Shown here in pieces: positions 21,340 to 33,104 of a stretch of DNA of 64,000 nucleotides (position 1 is the stretch's first letter; each line of letters opens with the position of its first letter). The translations under genes and the position numbers were made by a program. Below the pieces are notes generated by a model. The model ran no database searches, was not told where the DNA came from, and was given only the letters and a program-made list of their open reading frames with translations. The stretch is from Euphorbia lathyris (Eukaryota; Streptophyta; Magnoliopsida; Malpighiales; Euphorbiaceae): positions 85,507,501 to 85,571,500 of the forward strand of contig NC_088915.1 of NCBI RefSeq assembly GCF_963576675.1, read 5' to 3'.

Positions 21340-21691
21340 GGAAAAGGGAATGGCATTCCCGTAAATAGTGAAAAAAGTACGATTTGACATAAAGGTAAAA
21401 AGTAAATAATTAATTACCAGGTGCACAGACCTCCGATTTGCAGTCCGTTTCAGCCTGCGATTCTCCCAGACAGTGACCAACATGGTCAAGATATGAACTC
21501 CAGACAACAGTCAAATTTTACAGAACAGTGACACCAGCCAAAATACAGACGACAGTCAATAGAAAAACAATCATCAGTCTATATCATTTCAGACTAAGAC
21601 ATGTGTCCATCGAATCTTCAAGATGATAGCTCCAGTGAGAAAATGCAGACAACAGTGTGGTAAGAAAATCCAGAAACAGCCCCCGCTTTTT

Positions 21692-22850
21692 AGCCATTTG
21701 ACTCACGGTCGCAGACCGGAGTTGCTTCTTAGCCATTTGACTCACGGTCGCAGACCGGAGTTGCTTCTTAGCCATTTGACTCACGGTCGCAGACCGGAGT
21801 TGCTTTTTAGCCATTTGACTCACGGTCGCAGATCGGAGTTGCTTTTTAGCCATTTGACTCACGGTCGCAGGCCGGAGTTGCTTTTTAGCCATTTGATTCG
21901 CGGTCGCAGACTGAAGTTGCTTTTGAGCCATTTGACTCTCGGTCGCAGACCGAAGTTGCTTTTGAGCCATTTGACTCGTGGTCGCTGACCGGAGTTGCTT
22001 TTTAGCCATATTCCCCGCAATCTTGAAATAGGGTAGCTGTTTAGCCATTATCCCCGCGGTCGTAAATCAGGGTAGCTATTTAGCCATTATCCCCGCAATC
22101 TTAAAATAGGGTAGCTGTTTAGCCATTATCCCCGCAATCACAAACTAGGGTAGGGTAGCTATTTAGCCATTATCCCAGCAGGCGTAAATCAGGGTAGCTA
22201 TTTAGCCATTATCCCCGCAATCTCAAAATAGGGTAGCTGTTTAGCCATTATCCCCGCAATCACAAACTAGGGTAGCTATTTAGCCATTATCCCAGCAGTC
22301 GTAAATCAGGGTAGCTATTTAGCCATTATCCCCGCAATCTTAAAATAGGGTAGCTGTTTAGCCATTATCCCCGCAATCACAAACTAGGGTAGCTATTTAG
22401 CCATTATCCCAGCAGGCGTAAATCAGGGTAGCTATTTAGCCATTATCCCCGCAATCTTAAAATAGGGTAGCTGTTTAGCCATTATCCCCGCAATCACAAA
22501 CTAGGGTAGCTGTTTAGCCATTATCCCAGCAGTCGTAAATCAGGGTAGCTATTTAGCCGTTATCCCCGCAATCTCAAAATATGGTAGCTATTTAGCCATT
22601 ATCCCCGAATAGGGTAGCTGTTTAGCCATTATCCCCGCAATCACAAACAAGGGTAGCTATTTAGCCATTATCCCCGCAATCTCAAAATAGGGTAGCTGTT
22701 TAGCCATTATCCCCGCAATCACGAACAGGGGTAGCCATTTAGCCATTATCCCCGCAGTCGTACACTAGGGTAGCTGTTTAGCCATCATCCCCACAGTCAT
22801 AAACTAGGGTAGCTATTTAGCCATTATCCCCGCAGTCATGAACTAGGGTG
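21692..22850. repeat. 39-bp satellite array with higher-order organisation
   Basis: About 30 units of 39 bp, each beginning agccat. The first eight (21692-22003) are agccatttgactcacggtcg-type. From 22004 they become agccattatccccgcaatc-type, clearly the same unit diverged. In the second block three variants recur as a 117-bp trimer: A (cttaaaataggg), B (cacaaactaggg) and C (cagcagtcgtaaatcaggg). Because 39 is a multiple of three, both strands give long spurious ORFs. Satellite-like arrays in the 3' region are typical of Tat elements. Confidence 0.92.
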
Positions 22851-23009
22851 CAACCCCAAAGCAGAGTCTGAAGAAGCCAGAAAACAACGCCGGAGCGTGC
22901 AGCGCAAAGGTCAGGTACGTTCCCTCCTACTCTTTACGTGTCTTTACTTTTATATGTTTTACATTGCATGTGTTACGTTAGCAAAAAACGTTTTCGAACC
23001 ACACACATC

Positions 23010-23037
23010 ACTGTCAAAATAGAAAAGTAGGGGCAAC
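23010..23037 (+). promoter_or_regulatory. Polypurine tract before the A2 3' LTR
   Basis: agaaaagtaggggcaac directly precedes the LTR start TGTAGACACC at 23038, the expected site for plus-strand priming. Confidence 0.65.
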
Positions 23038-23726
23038 TGTAGACACCGAGTCGGAGGACCTGTGACGAAAACCTGAAACGAGACGGTCGAAGCGATTGAT
23101 TCCGGAAGTTTTGAAAAATATATAAAGAATAATAAGCGGAGGAAAATTAACGACACGGCGCGGGCGCGCAACGGCATCCCGCACGCGGGCGACGATGGTC
23201 GAACGCCCGCTCGACGACTCGAGACGTGCGCGCGGCGTCCGTCGGACGCACCGCGAGTGGCACGCTCTCGACGTCCAAGCGATGCCTGGGACCGCTGGCG
23301 GTGCGTGCCCTCGTGGGCCGTTGGGCGCACGTGCTTGGCAACGCGGGGCACGGGTTCGGCGGCCGCGACGTGCGAGCGTCTGGCAGCGCGGAACACGCGC
23401 TCGGCAGCCACGGAGTGCACGCGTCCGACGGCGCAGGGCACGCCCCGAGGGTCGTCGGGCGGGCGCCCAATCACGTCGGGCGAACGCCCAACGCATCGGG
23501 CGAACGCCTGACGACAACATTGTTGGGCGGTAGCCGAACGCTTGGTTGAGCGGCCGCCCAACCATAATGGGCGACGCCCAAATTTTTTTGGGCGTCGCCC
23601 ATTGTTCCGGGATCTATGGGCCTATATAAGGCACGGATCCCAAGGTGAAAAGGGAAGCTTTTTGAGAGGGATTTTTTTGAAAAAACTTTTTCACTCTAAA
23701 CATTTTTTTGAGAGAGAGGATTCATT
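23038..23726 (+). repeat. Truncated 3' LTR of A2
   Basis: It matches the first ~700 bp of the LTR at 7189, including the GC-rich block, a degenerate palindrome array, the TATA box (cctatataaggc near 23620) and the following CT-rich leader. Similarity stops after gagagaggattc, about 60 bp beyond the promoter. What follows is the unrelated duplicated segment. The left arm of the TATA inverted repeat is mutated here. Confidence 0.88.
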
Positions 23727-23893
23727 TGCTACTTTATCTTAAATTTAAGCTTTATCCTTTGTACAATGCACCGAAAGTAAAAAATGAGCAGGGATAGCTA
23801 GAAGATGATGGGAGATGATGGACCTTTGTTTTGTATTATAGTGTCACGAAAAAGTAAAAAATCATAAAGCTGGTCAATGATACTAAGGGTAAA

Positions 23894-24386
23894 GGCTTAA
23901 TACATCATTAGCCCCCTAAACTTGTCCAAAATGATTGATTGACTCCTGAATTTTCAAAGTGTCTCGATAGCCCTCTGAATTTGAATAAAATATTCAGTTA
24001 GCCTCCTGAACTTGTATAAAATATAATCAATTAATAATTCGCTTGTAAAAAAGTAAGTCAAATGCGGAAGATATATTACATGTGTCTTAGAATGTTATTA
24101 CATACTTCATAAAATAGATTAAAACATGTTGAAAAAGAATTTATTTACTTATTCAACTATAAAACATTTTTTTTCTAATATTATAATCGCATACCCCGAC
24201 ATTAGTCATTTTACTTTTTTTAAGATGCGTGCAACATATCTTCGGCATTTTAACTTACTTTTTTACAACCGAGTGGTTAATTGATTACACTTTATACAAG
24301 TTCAGGAGGCTAACTGAATATTTTATGCAAGTTCAGAGGGCTATTGAGACACTTTGAAAGTTTAGGGGCTAATGATGTATTAAGCC
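23894..24386. mobile_element. Mutator-type MITE with 9-bp TSD
   Basis: Terminal inverted repeats ggcttaatacatcattagcc / ggctaatgatgtattaagcc extend as a long foldback. The TSD aagggtaaa is at 23885-23893 and 24387-24395. Size is 493 bp. The target was the TIR of the next MITE, because the TSD contains that element's first bases (gggtaaa). Related fragments occur at 52455-52520 and 56111-56452. Confidence 0.85.
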
Positions 24387-24388
24387 AA

Positions 24389-24889
24389 GGGTAAATTACA
24401 CTCATGACCATTGAACTTTATCTATTTTAATATTGTAGTCTTTGAACTTCAATTCTTAACAGTATATCCACTAAATTTTACACTTTTTAACACCGATAAC
24501 CACTCAACTTTAACCAAGTCCTTAAAATGTCTCAAAATGAAAATATTCAAGAATTAAAGTTGTTCAGAACGACTTTTATCATGAAACCACATTTTTATTT
24601 TCCAAAAATCACCTTTTTTAAAGATTTCTCTCTTTAAAAATTCACTTTCTTTCCTAACTTAACAACACCTAAATGACTTCAAAACGAAAATTTTCAAGAA
24701 TTAAAGTTCCTTAAAATATTATTAACTCTTTGATTTTTTATTTTCAGACCGTCAGCGGTCGTTTTGAGACGTTGAGTGGCTACCGGTATTAAAAAGTGTA
24801 AAGTTCAGTTGTCATACTGTTAATAATTGAATTTCAGTAGCCATAATATTAAATGCATAAAGTCCAGTGGCTGTGGGTGTAACTTACCC
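24389..24889. mobile_element. Foldback MITE, gggtaaattacac family
   Basis: Ends gggtaaattacactcatgac and ...gtgggtgtaacttaccc are inverted repeats, and the interior halves are also inverted copies of each other. It is invaded at its left TIR by the 493-bp MITE. It is the same family as 25665-26188. The TSD is unclear on the right side. Confidence 0.7.
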
Positions 24890-25664
24890 ATTGTACAAAA
24901 TTGAAATTAAAGCTGGTGATCTTTTTCTTTCTTTCTCCTCCGTACCATAATGATTAAAGGATTCAGTGTCCTTTTATAGGGTAAATTATATCAAAGGTCA
25001 CTAAATTATTTGTTTAATTACATTCTCTTTCGTTTTATAAAAAAAAAAAAGCGTTCTCATTTATTTTCGTAAAGGTTTTTACATTGTAAAAACTTTCAAT
25101 TCTTAATGTTATAACTACTGTTCTTTAAATTTTTTTAACATTGGTGATCATTGTGATTATTGATCAGTGGTTTTTTTTATTTTTAACTTCTCTTTTATAT
25201 CAGTTTTCTCTCTTTTTACCTCCCATCTAAAACATAAAATACATATTTTACCCCACTATTTATGTTCTGTTTATTTCTCTCTCTAACTCTTACTTTCTCT
25301 TTCTAAAACCACTGTTAGGGGATATTTGGTTGCTGCTTTTTGACCTCCTATTTATCTTTTCACTTTGAAAATAAGAGTTTCAGATATTTGATTAGACACT
25401 TTCTGTTTGTTTTCAAACACCTATGGTCCATTTGTTTTACCTACTGTTTGTTATTGTTGTTTGCTGTTGGAAAAGTTTTCTTTCCAAAAAGCAGGGATTC
25501 CTGCTTTTATAAAAGGTTGCTTTTCACGTGAAAAATGCAAACAATAGATCCCTAACCAAACACCTAAAACTCTTCTTTTAGTTAGACAGAAATGCTGGAA
25601 TAAGCATAATCTCAATCTCACACTAAACTTTTGCTACTTTATCTTAAATTTAAGCTTTATCCTT

Positions 25665-26188
25665 GTGTAAATTACATCCATGGCTACTGAGTTTTATCCG
25701 TTATCATATTATGGCCACTGAACTTCATTTGTTCTCGGTATGGCTACTGAATTTTACACTTTTTAATATCGGTAGGCACTTGACGCCTCAAAACGACCGT
25801 TGACCGTTAAAAATAAAAAATCCAAAGCATTAATGATATTCTAATGAACTTTAATTTTTGCAAATTTTTGTTTTGATGTCATTTAGGTGTTGTTTGTTTA
25901 GGAGGGAAAAAGTGAATTTTTAGAGAGAGCTCCAAAAATTGTGATTTTCGAAAATAAAAAATGTGGTTTGATGGTAAATGTCATTCTAAACAACTTTAAT
26001 TCTTGAATATTTTTCATTTTGAGATCGTTAAATATCGTTAACGGTCATTTTGAGAAGTTAGTTAGAATTGAGTTGCTACCGGTATTAAAAAGTGTAAAGT
26101 TCAGTAGCCGTATCGGAAAAAAAATACAGTTCAAAAGCCATAATGTGAAAATGAGTAAAGTTCAATGGCCATGGATGTAATTTACCCC
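25665..26188. mobile_element. Foldback MITE with 9-bp TSD
   Basis: Inverted ends gtgtaaattacatccatggc / ggccatggatgtaatttacc. TSD tttatcctt at 25656-25664 and 26189-26197. The empty site is visible in duplicated unit A at about 23750 (aagctttatcctttgtacaa). The 9-bp TSD suggests mobilisation by a Mutator-type transposase. Size is 524 bp. Confidence 0.85.
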
Positions 26189-27120
26189 TTTATCCTTTGT
26201 ACAATGCACCGAAAGTAAAAAATGAGCAGGGCTAGAACATGATGGGAGATGGATCTTTTTTTTTGTATTCTAGTGTCACGAAAAAGTAAAAAACATAAAG
26301 CTGGTCAATGATACTGCCACAAGCCATAAATTGTACAAAATTGAAATTAAAGGATTGGGTGTCCTTTTATAGGGTAAATTATATCAATGGTAACTAAATT
26401 TATTTTGTTTTGTTTAATTGTGAATTGAGTTCTCTTTTATTTCGGTAAACGTAAATTATATTCATGCTGAATTTTATTTTATTTTAATATTGTAACCATT
26501 CAACTTGGATTCTTAATGTTATTATCACTAAATTTTAAATTTTTTAATATCGGTGGTCACTGTGATTGTTGACTATCGTTTTTTTATCTTTAACTACTCT
26601 TTTATACTGGTTTTCTTTCTTTTTATCCTCCATCTAAAACATAAAATACATATTTTACCCCACTATTTATGTTATGTTTGTTTCTCTTTCTTTCTAAAAC
26701 CAGTGTTTGGTTGCTGCTTTTTGACTTCATGTTTGCCTTTTCAATTTGAAAATAAGAGTTTTAGGTATTTGGTTAGACACCTCATATTTGTGTTGTAACT
26801 GAAAAGCAACTTTTTATAAAAATAGGAAATCCCCGCGTTTTGGAAAAACGGTCTTTTCAAACAGCAAACTGTAACAGCATACACAAACAGCAAACAACAA
26901 GTAAAACAAACGGAGCCTAGGGTCCGTTTGTTTTACCTACTTTTGTTGTTGCTGTTTGCTGTTACGGTTTGCAGTTGGAAAAGACTGCTTTTCCAAAAAG
27001 CAGAGATCTCCTGCTTTTATAAAAGGTTGATTTTCACGTGAAAAATACAAACATGAGCTCCCTAACCAAACATCTAAAACTCTTCTTTTTGAAGTGAAAA
27101 GTCAAACAGAAACATGAAAA

Positions 27121-28840
27121 GTGACAACCATTCACCCCCTAAGATTGTAAAAAACGTTAGCCGCTAGTCAATTGGACATGGCTCTCAAAGATTAGTCGGA
27201 ATTAGTTAGAAATTAATCAGATTTGTATTTTATCTTTGTATTTGTTACTCAATAAATTATTATATAAATTCAATTAAAATGTCTATTGTACTATTTAAAA
27301 ATAATAATATAAAATTATTTAATATAGAAAAATAGGTATAAGTATAACATATATTTTAAAAAAATATACAAATATCAACATTTCAGAAAAAAATATCATT
27401 GAAACAACTCAAAAGTTAATTATAATAAAGCAAAAAATAAACTCACAATAAAAAAAATTGTTCATCATCGTTTAGGCGACGTCTAGGCTGTCTAAGCAGC
27501 GTTGAGGCTGCCTAGATCGAGCCTACACGGTTAAAAATCGCTTATGGAAAAACAACGTCTAAAGGGACTAATCGAAGAAAATCGGGACGGATTCTCGATC
27601 TTGATCGTCTAGGCAGTCCAGACGGTCTTGTTTTATTAACAGTCTTTGACACTATAAAATGACCATTAATGACCTCAAAATTAAAAATCCAATGAATTAA
27701 AGTTGTTACCATATTTACTATGGAACAAAAAAAAAATATTTTTCAAAATCATCACTAAACATTCACTTTCTCTCTACTCATTAAATAACCTCAAAATTAA
27801 AAACTAGAAGAATTACAATTGCTTAGAGTGTCATCAATTCTTAGAATTTTACAATTTTAAGATCGTCAACCGCCATTTTAACAGTGTCATCCAAAAGATC
27901 CTTGTTTTTAGAACGGAAAACTTTAGTCATCTCCTTATTGTAAAAAAAAAACTCAATCATCATTTGGACAAAAAAATCACAAACATACAATTGATAAAAA
28001 GCATGATTTTAAAAATCGGATCGGACCGGACGATTGAACCGGGAACCGGCCAGACATTTGGTCCGGTTATATGCTTTTAGATTCAAGGATGTTAGCTCGG
28101 CCGGAGTCGGAATTAACCGGCAAACCGGTAGAAACCGGTGAACCGGTCTGACTCCGATTTTTTGAAAATAGAAAAAGAAAAAGAAAAAGATGAAGGTTCC
28201 TTTGTTGATTTTACAGTAACTCAAAAATTTCATGTAGTTGAAATTGGTGTTTGAAATCCAAATCCAAATAGATAAAAAGAAAAGAAGAAAACAAAATTGA
28301 TAAAGAGATTAAAAAAAGAAAGAATGGAGAAGAGGGAACCAGACATAAGAGAAATGGGAGGAGGAAGATAGTAAATATGAATAAATGAGATCTATGTTGG
28401 ACAGTGGCTGAAGAATTAAAAAACCCTAATCTTTAGAAGTTTATATATTTATTTAATTCTATTTCAATCTCAGCCACATATCACAATTTTGATTGTGGCT
28501 GAGATTGATGCGTCAAATTTAACTTTTGTTTTATTCTGTAAAAGTGAATTTCAATTTTCTTTTTCAAAGTATCTTTCCATTTCATTCCTATTAGAACACC
28601 CACAATGTGTGATACACTTTCATTGTATTATATATATAAAAAAAACCCCATTTTAAAAAAAAAAAATCTAATACACTCAACTACCTCTCCATTAAACCAA
28701 TTTGTATCACTTTTTACGTAGGACCCATTTGTCATAAAACTCTTACATATTTCAAATAAATTATTATTTCTATCACGTCAGTGTCTAAATTTCTAGAATT
28801 TATACTTTGGTATTAATATATATTATAATTATTAGGTGTG
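27121..28840. other. Gene-free AT-rich region with MITE remnants
   Basis: No supported gene. About 27460-27640 holds short inverted ctaggc/gcctag motifs, like a decayed foldback element. About 27655-27890 resembles the inner part of the gggtaaattacac MITE family. About 28010-28160 is rich in accggtt/aaccggt repeats. About 28590-28760 is A-rich low-complexity sequence. Confidence 0.5.
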
Positions 28841-30383
28841 TGAAGTTAATTTGGTGCTACGAAAAAAGTTTGGAGTTAAATTGATGGTTTTATGTGTAAA
28901 TTAAAAGTTTAAAAGATTATATAAAGATTGAGGATTAAACGCGATATTTATCAATTTGAGATATATATCTCTCAAATGATATACGGTGATCATCATATTA
29001 TCTATTTCTTTCATTTTTTTTTTCTTTTTCTTTCATATTTATCATCAGTTTTTTCTGAACCGTCTCTCCACCGTTTCTTTGATTTACGGAGATTCGACCG
29101 TCCGAATCATTCAAAATTTAAAACATAACATCTTTATGCATAGATCTAAGTTCTAACCGAAGAGTTTTTGAGTTTCGGAAGTGTTTGGAGAGAAAACGTC
29201 TTAGACAGAATTTAGAGGCGAATCGATCGGGTGTATTTTCCTCATTTAGTAGCCAAGGTAAGTAACCATCAACTATATTTTGAGTTTTATATATATATAT
29301 ATAATCAAAGAATTTTCAGAAAGTGATATTTTAAGGTTATGCATGAATTTTATAAAATTGAGGGTTTTCATGATCTTGCTTTTATTGTGAAATTATGGTT
29401 CAAATGAAGCTATTGACTATGCTTCTATGTGATTCTTAGATTTTACTTGATTATGTTGATTTAAGGCTTAATTTGATTGATTTTTGGAATTTTTATTGAT
29501 TAAGGATTAATATTTTGAATAACTGGTTATGAAATAGTTTGGAATTTGATTGTGAAAGTAAATTTGAGCACGTTATGATTTTATGATTTTATATCCATCG
29601 AGAGTTATCCGGATCGGTGGTTTTATATTTGAAGACCATGTTCAGTGAGGGACATGGCTTGTGTACACAGTCTGAAGACCTATTGGGTATGGCAGCGAAG
29701 TGTTGGGTAAGACCATATGGGATAGGCAATGTTAAGAGACGTCTCGATTATATATGTGGTTATGGATTGATACTTAAGGGGAGAAACTCGAGGATGGATA
29801 CAATGTTTTAAGTTCATTTGGATTATGTTTTCGGTTATGATTGATTTTGATATAAGATTTTACGTTTGATTGATTACGAGTTGGTTTGATAAAATATTTC
29901 TTAGATTACAAGTTGGTTTGATAAAGCATCTATTTGATTATGAATTGGTTTGATGAAACGTTTATTTGTTTTGATTCGTTTTGATAAGATGTTTTATGTA
30001 TATAAAGTTATATGAACTTAAGTTTTGAATATATTTTATAAGATTTTGATTAAATCCTTTACAAAGGTATATATGTAGCTATGTTAAGTAAAGTTGGTTT
30101 ATATATCTGATAGTTTCTTACTGAGATTTTTGTCTCACGTTTTTAAATGTTTTAATGTTTTTAAGTGAGAAAGTACAGGATATAGAGAAGGTTACCGACC
30201 GTTTAGGCGAGGTTTGGAAGTTGGCTGCTTATTGTTAGAATTATGGTTAGAACTTTGGTATTTCAATTGTAATATAATATGATATTATGATATTGAGATA
30301 AATTGGAGACTTCTAAGTGTTGATTATGATCTTTCTATTTCACGCCCGATGTCGATTGAGGTCGTCTAGGGTCGGGTGTGACA
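28840..30383 (+). repeat. Probable solo LTR of a Ty3/gypsy (Tekay/Del-like) element
   Basis: The 3' end reads gggtcgggtgtgaca (to 30383). Upstream come a U5-like stretch (tttttgtctcacgttttta near 30130) and a leader with tagtagccaaggtaagtaacc near 29250. This order and the GGGTGTGACA ending are characteristic of LTRs of the Tekay/Del group. There is no internal coding region on either side. The left end is approximate and I could not find a convincing TSD. Confidence 0.45.
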
Positions 30384-30686
30384 GTTTCTTTCCACCAAAC
30401 AATTAATCTAATTATTTCATCATTCAATCTAAATAATTCCATTAATCTATAAATTGGTTAAAAAAATAAATATCAATTATATCTATAATTATTTTGAACC
30501 GAAATAGTTAATTAAAAATATAATTAATTGCAAAAATAAAAAATATCACAAACGATATTTTTTTATTGAAATAAAACACGAGAATACGAAACGGAATAAA
30601 ATACAAGATTTAAAAACGAGGAAATTACATTAAAAGCACGAAAAAAGGGACGATAAAAAAACAATGACATTAGAACACGCAACATA

Positions 30687-32005
30687 TTAAGCAACTGAAC
30701 CGCTAGGTCTTTGGTTGAGATCTCTCGTTCCAAGATGTCGCCATATATGCTTAACTAGATCATCCGTTAACACGGTATGTGTCGCTCTATTGCAAATTGC
30801 CAACTCCTGTCTAACTAAGTTTTCGAAAACAATCGGAGGGTTTCCTCGTGCAACGCCCTCAATGACTTCCGCTTCAAAAATTTCAGGAGGATAATCCTAC
30901 AATACGTGTTTCGCTCATCTTCAACAATCATATTATGTAGTATAATGCAAGCTTCCATTATATCATGAAGTTTTCTTTCTTTCCAGAGCCTGGTAGGTCC
31001 ACGAACAATGTTAAAACGGGCCTGAAGTACACCAAAAGCCCGTTCCACATCCTTCCTTGCAGAGTTATCCATTGTCGTGAATAGAATTTGTTTCGGATTA
31101 ATAGCATGTGGAAAGTTTTTCATAAATGTAGCCCATTCTGGATATATGCCATCAACGAGGTAGTACCCCATGTTGTACATCTTACCATTAACCATGTAAT
31201 CCTCTGGTGGAGATTTACCTTCTAGCTTGTCCTGAAACAAAGGTGATCTTTTAAGGATAGTAAGGTCATTGTTCGACCCAGCAACACCAAAAAATGCATG
31301 TCATTTCCAAAGATCCTGTGAAGCAACAGCTTCAAGCATAATTGTAGGCACGCCTTGATCCCCTCGGTTGTATTGTCCTTTCCACCCAATAGGACAATTC
31401 TTCCAAGGCCAGTGCATGCAATCAAGACTCCCAAGCATACCTGGAAACCCATGGATATCCTCGTGCATAGAGAATAAACGTTTAACGTCATCAGCATTTG
31501 GCCTACACATATATATTGGTCCGAAAACCATAATGATGGCCCGACAGAATTTTGATAGACATTCTAATGTTGTGGTTTCAGCAATCCTGATGTACTCATC
31601 TCCACGATCAGCGGCCTCTCCATAAGTTAGCATATGTAATGCTGCAGTGCATTTTTTAATGGGTGTGAATCCCATCCTCCCTAATGCATCAACCCTCTAT
31701 GTAAAATAGACTGTATGGTTCTCCAATGATTGGACTATACGCATGAACAATGGTCTACTCATCTGAAACCTTCTTCGAAACATTTGGTCGTTGTATACTG
31801 GTGCATCAGCAAAGTAATCTTTATATAAACGTTCGGCTCCTTCTTCATGATTACGGTTGATATGTCTTCTACGACGAATTGGTGCCAATGGTTCGACAAT
31901 TTCTTGTGTGATATCTTGCTCAATAAGATCATCTCCTTCGTCCCACAAATTTGCAGAAGTTGCTTGTTGTCTCTGATAGAAGTCATCGTAATTGAAATTG
32001 GACAT
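30687..32005 (-). pseudogene. PIF/Harbinger transposase (DDE_Tnp_4 nuclease), degenerate
   Basis: The minus-strand translation starts MSNFNYDDFYQRQQATSANLW at 32005 and ends RPSGSVA at 30687. It has the plant Harbinger N-terminal region (FRRRFQMSRPLFMRIV), helix-turn-helix-like sequence (KCTAALHMLTYGEAADRGDEY) and the three catalytic acidic positions: D in LGSLDCMHW (near 31410), D in YYLVDGIYP (near 31160), E in DVERAFGVLQARF (near 31040). It is broken by an in-frame stop near 31697 (after HTVYF), another near 31302 where DLWK is followed by TGA, and a frameshift near 30900. Length (about 430 residues if continuous) fits the family. Confidence 0.88.
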
Positions 32006-32099
32006 TTTATAAGGTGTTTGTTAAGAAATAGATGAGTATTTTGTATTGAGAAAATTCATATGACTTGTTGCAATTTATAGATGTAATATTTCCCAAGGG

Positions 32100-32340
32100 T
32101 TCTGTAATAATTCACAAGGGTAGCACATGGGATAGTGGTGTTTTGTAATGATTCCCAAGGATAACACATGGGCTAGTGGGTTCTGTAATGATTCACAAGG
32201 ATAGCACATGGGATAGTGGATTCTGTAATGATTCACAAGGATAGCATATGGGATAGTGGGTTCTGTAATGATTCCCAAGGATAGCACATGGGATAGTGGG
32301 TTCTGTAATGATTCCCAAGGATAGCACATGGGATAGTGGG
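32100..32340. repeat. Six-unit 40-bp tandem repeat
   Basis: Units of ttctgtaatgattcacaagg / atagcacatgggatagtggg start at about 32100, 32141, 32181, 32221, 32261 and 32301. They lie between the Harbinger transposase and the divergent ORF, in what would be the shared promoter region. Confidence 0.92.
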
Positions 32341-32398
32341 ATTTTTGCTTTCTATAAGACCCACCCATCTCAGCCTCCAGTATCACCCACTTGTGAAA

Positions 32399-33095
32399 AT
32401 GGATCCATCAAACTTCCCCATGGAATATATCATCATCACAACCCTCAATCAGTCTGAGTGTACTCAAAAGATGATTGAATATCAATATGATGTTGTCCGC
32501 TCTTACGGACAAACATTTATTCAACCGGAAATGTTTCATCCCGATTTCTCATTTATGTCTTGTTTCAAACTTCCAATAAGGTGAGAGTTCCCCAGGAGCT
32601 CAATGCACATGTGTTGGTTCTTATGCTATATGCATTACATACCAATGGAATTTTCTTTATCTGAATGGTGTGACGGTCTATGTGGGGGTACTATTCCTGT
32701 AAACGTACAAACATTTATGAAATGGTTTATGCCACTTGATGCATGGAATGCGTATTTTCACGATTGTTGTTTGAAACCACGAGGGTTTTTAGAGCAAACT
32801 ATACACAAAGAAAAAATATTTCTATAATATTTTTTTCTAAAAGTGACACCGTCTACTGCATTTCATGAGCTTCATGATACTTATCCAACTTCTTTATGTG
32901 CAAATTGGCAATCTCTTCGTGGTGCATCTATTTCTTTCCAACGAACAAGTGCGCAGAAAAACAATTACAGTGAAGTATGGGGACGTGCTGAAACACCATG
33001 GGGCAAGTCTTCCATCTGATTATATTGACACAATCCATGAAGCTGTAGAGATTTTTGAGACCGAGCAGTCCGTTGGGATTGATATGAGGGATTAA
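32399..33095 (+). pseudogene. Unrecognised ORF remnant divergent from the Harbinger transposase
   Basis: Open pieces read MDPSNFPMEYIIITTLNQSE (32399-32584), then continue in shifted frames (VRVPQELNAHVLVLMLYALH near 32585; ITVKYGDVLKHHGASLPSDY near 32960) to a stop at 33095. PIF/Harbinger elements commonly pair a transposase with a second Myb-like ORF, and the divergent position fits that. I do not see Myb/SANT tryptophans, so the family is not assigned. Several frame changes indicate decay. Confidence 0.35.
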
Positions 33096-33104
33096 TGTAG
33101 TTTT

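Larger units (their letters stand above)
7189..23726 (+). mobile_element. Tat-lineage LTR retrotransposon A2 (3' LTR truncated)
   Basis: The order is 5' LTR 7189-10205, PBS 10208-10225, leader to 12298, Gag/RT/RNase H ORF 12299-16552, integrase 16556-17740, antisense PMD gene 18215-21253, 39-bp satellite 21692-22850, purine tract before 23038, and 3' LTR 23038-23726. The 3' LTR breaks off after about 690 bp, so no TSD can be checked. Protease and the RT fingers are deleted, which makes the element non-autonomous. It shares family and orientation with A1 immediately upstream. Confidence 0.88.
23727..27120. repeat. Tandemly duplicated AT-rich segment
   Basis: Unit A (about 23727-25620) and unit B (about 25627-27120) share their start (tttgctactttatcttaaat), a block beginning tgtacaatgcaccgaaagta, a block beginning gggtaaattatatcaa, and a terminal MITE-like block (tttggttgctgctttttgac ... 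ccctaaccaaaca). The units differ by MITE insertions. No gene is present; short ORFs in the segment are not supported. Confidence 0.7.

Noticed and set aside
21584..22048. ORFs on both strands over the 39-bp repeats
   Set aside because: A 39-bp unit without stops stays open in frame automatically. The repetitive peptides have no independent support.
28928..29811. Small plus-strand ORFs in the 28.9-29.8 kb region
   Set aside because: They lie in a probable solo LTR, are AT-rich and carry no motif.
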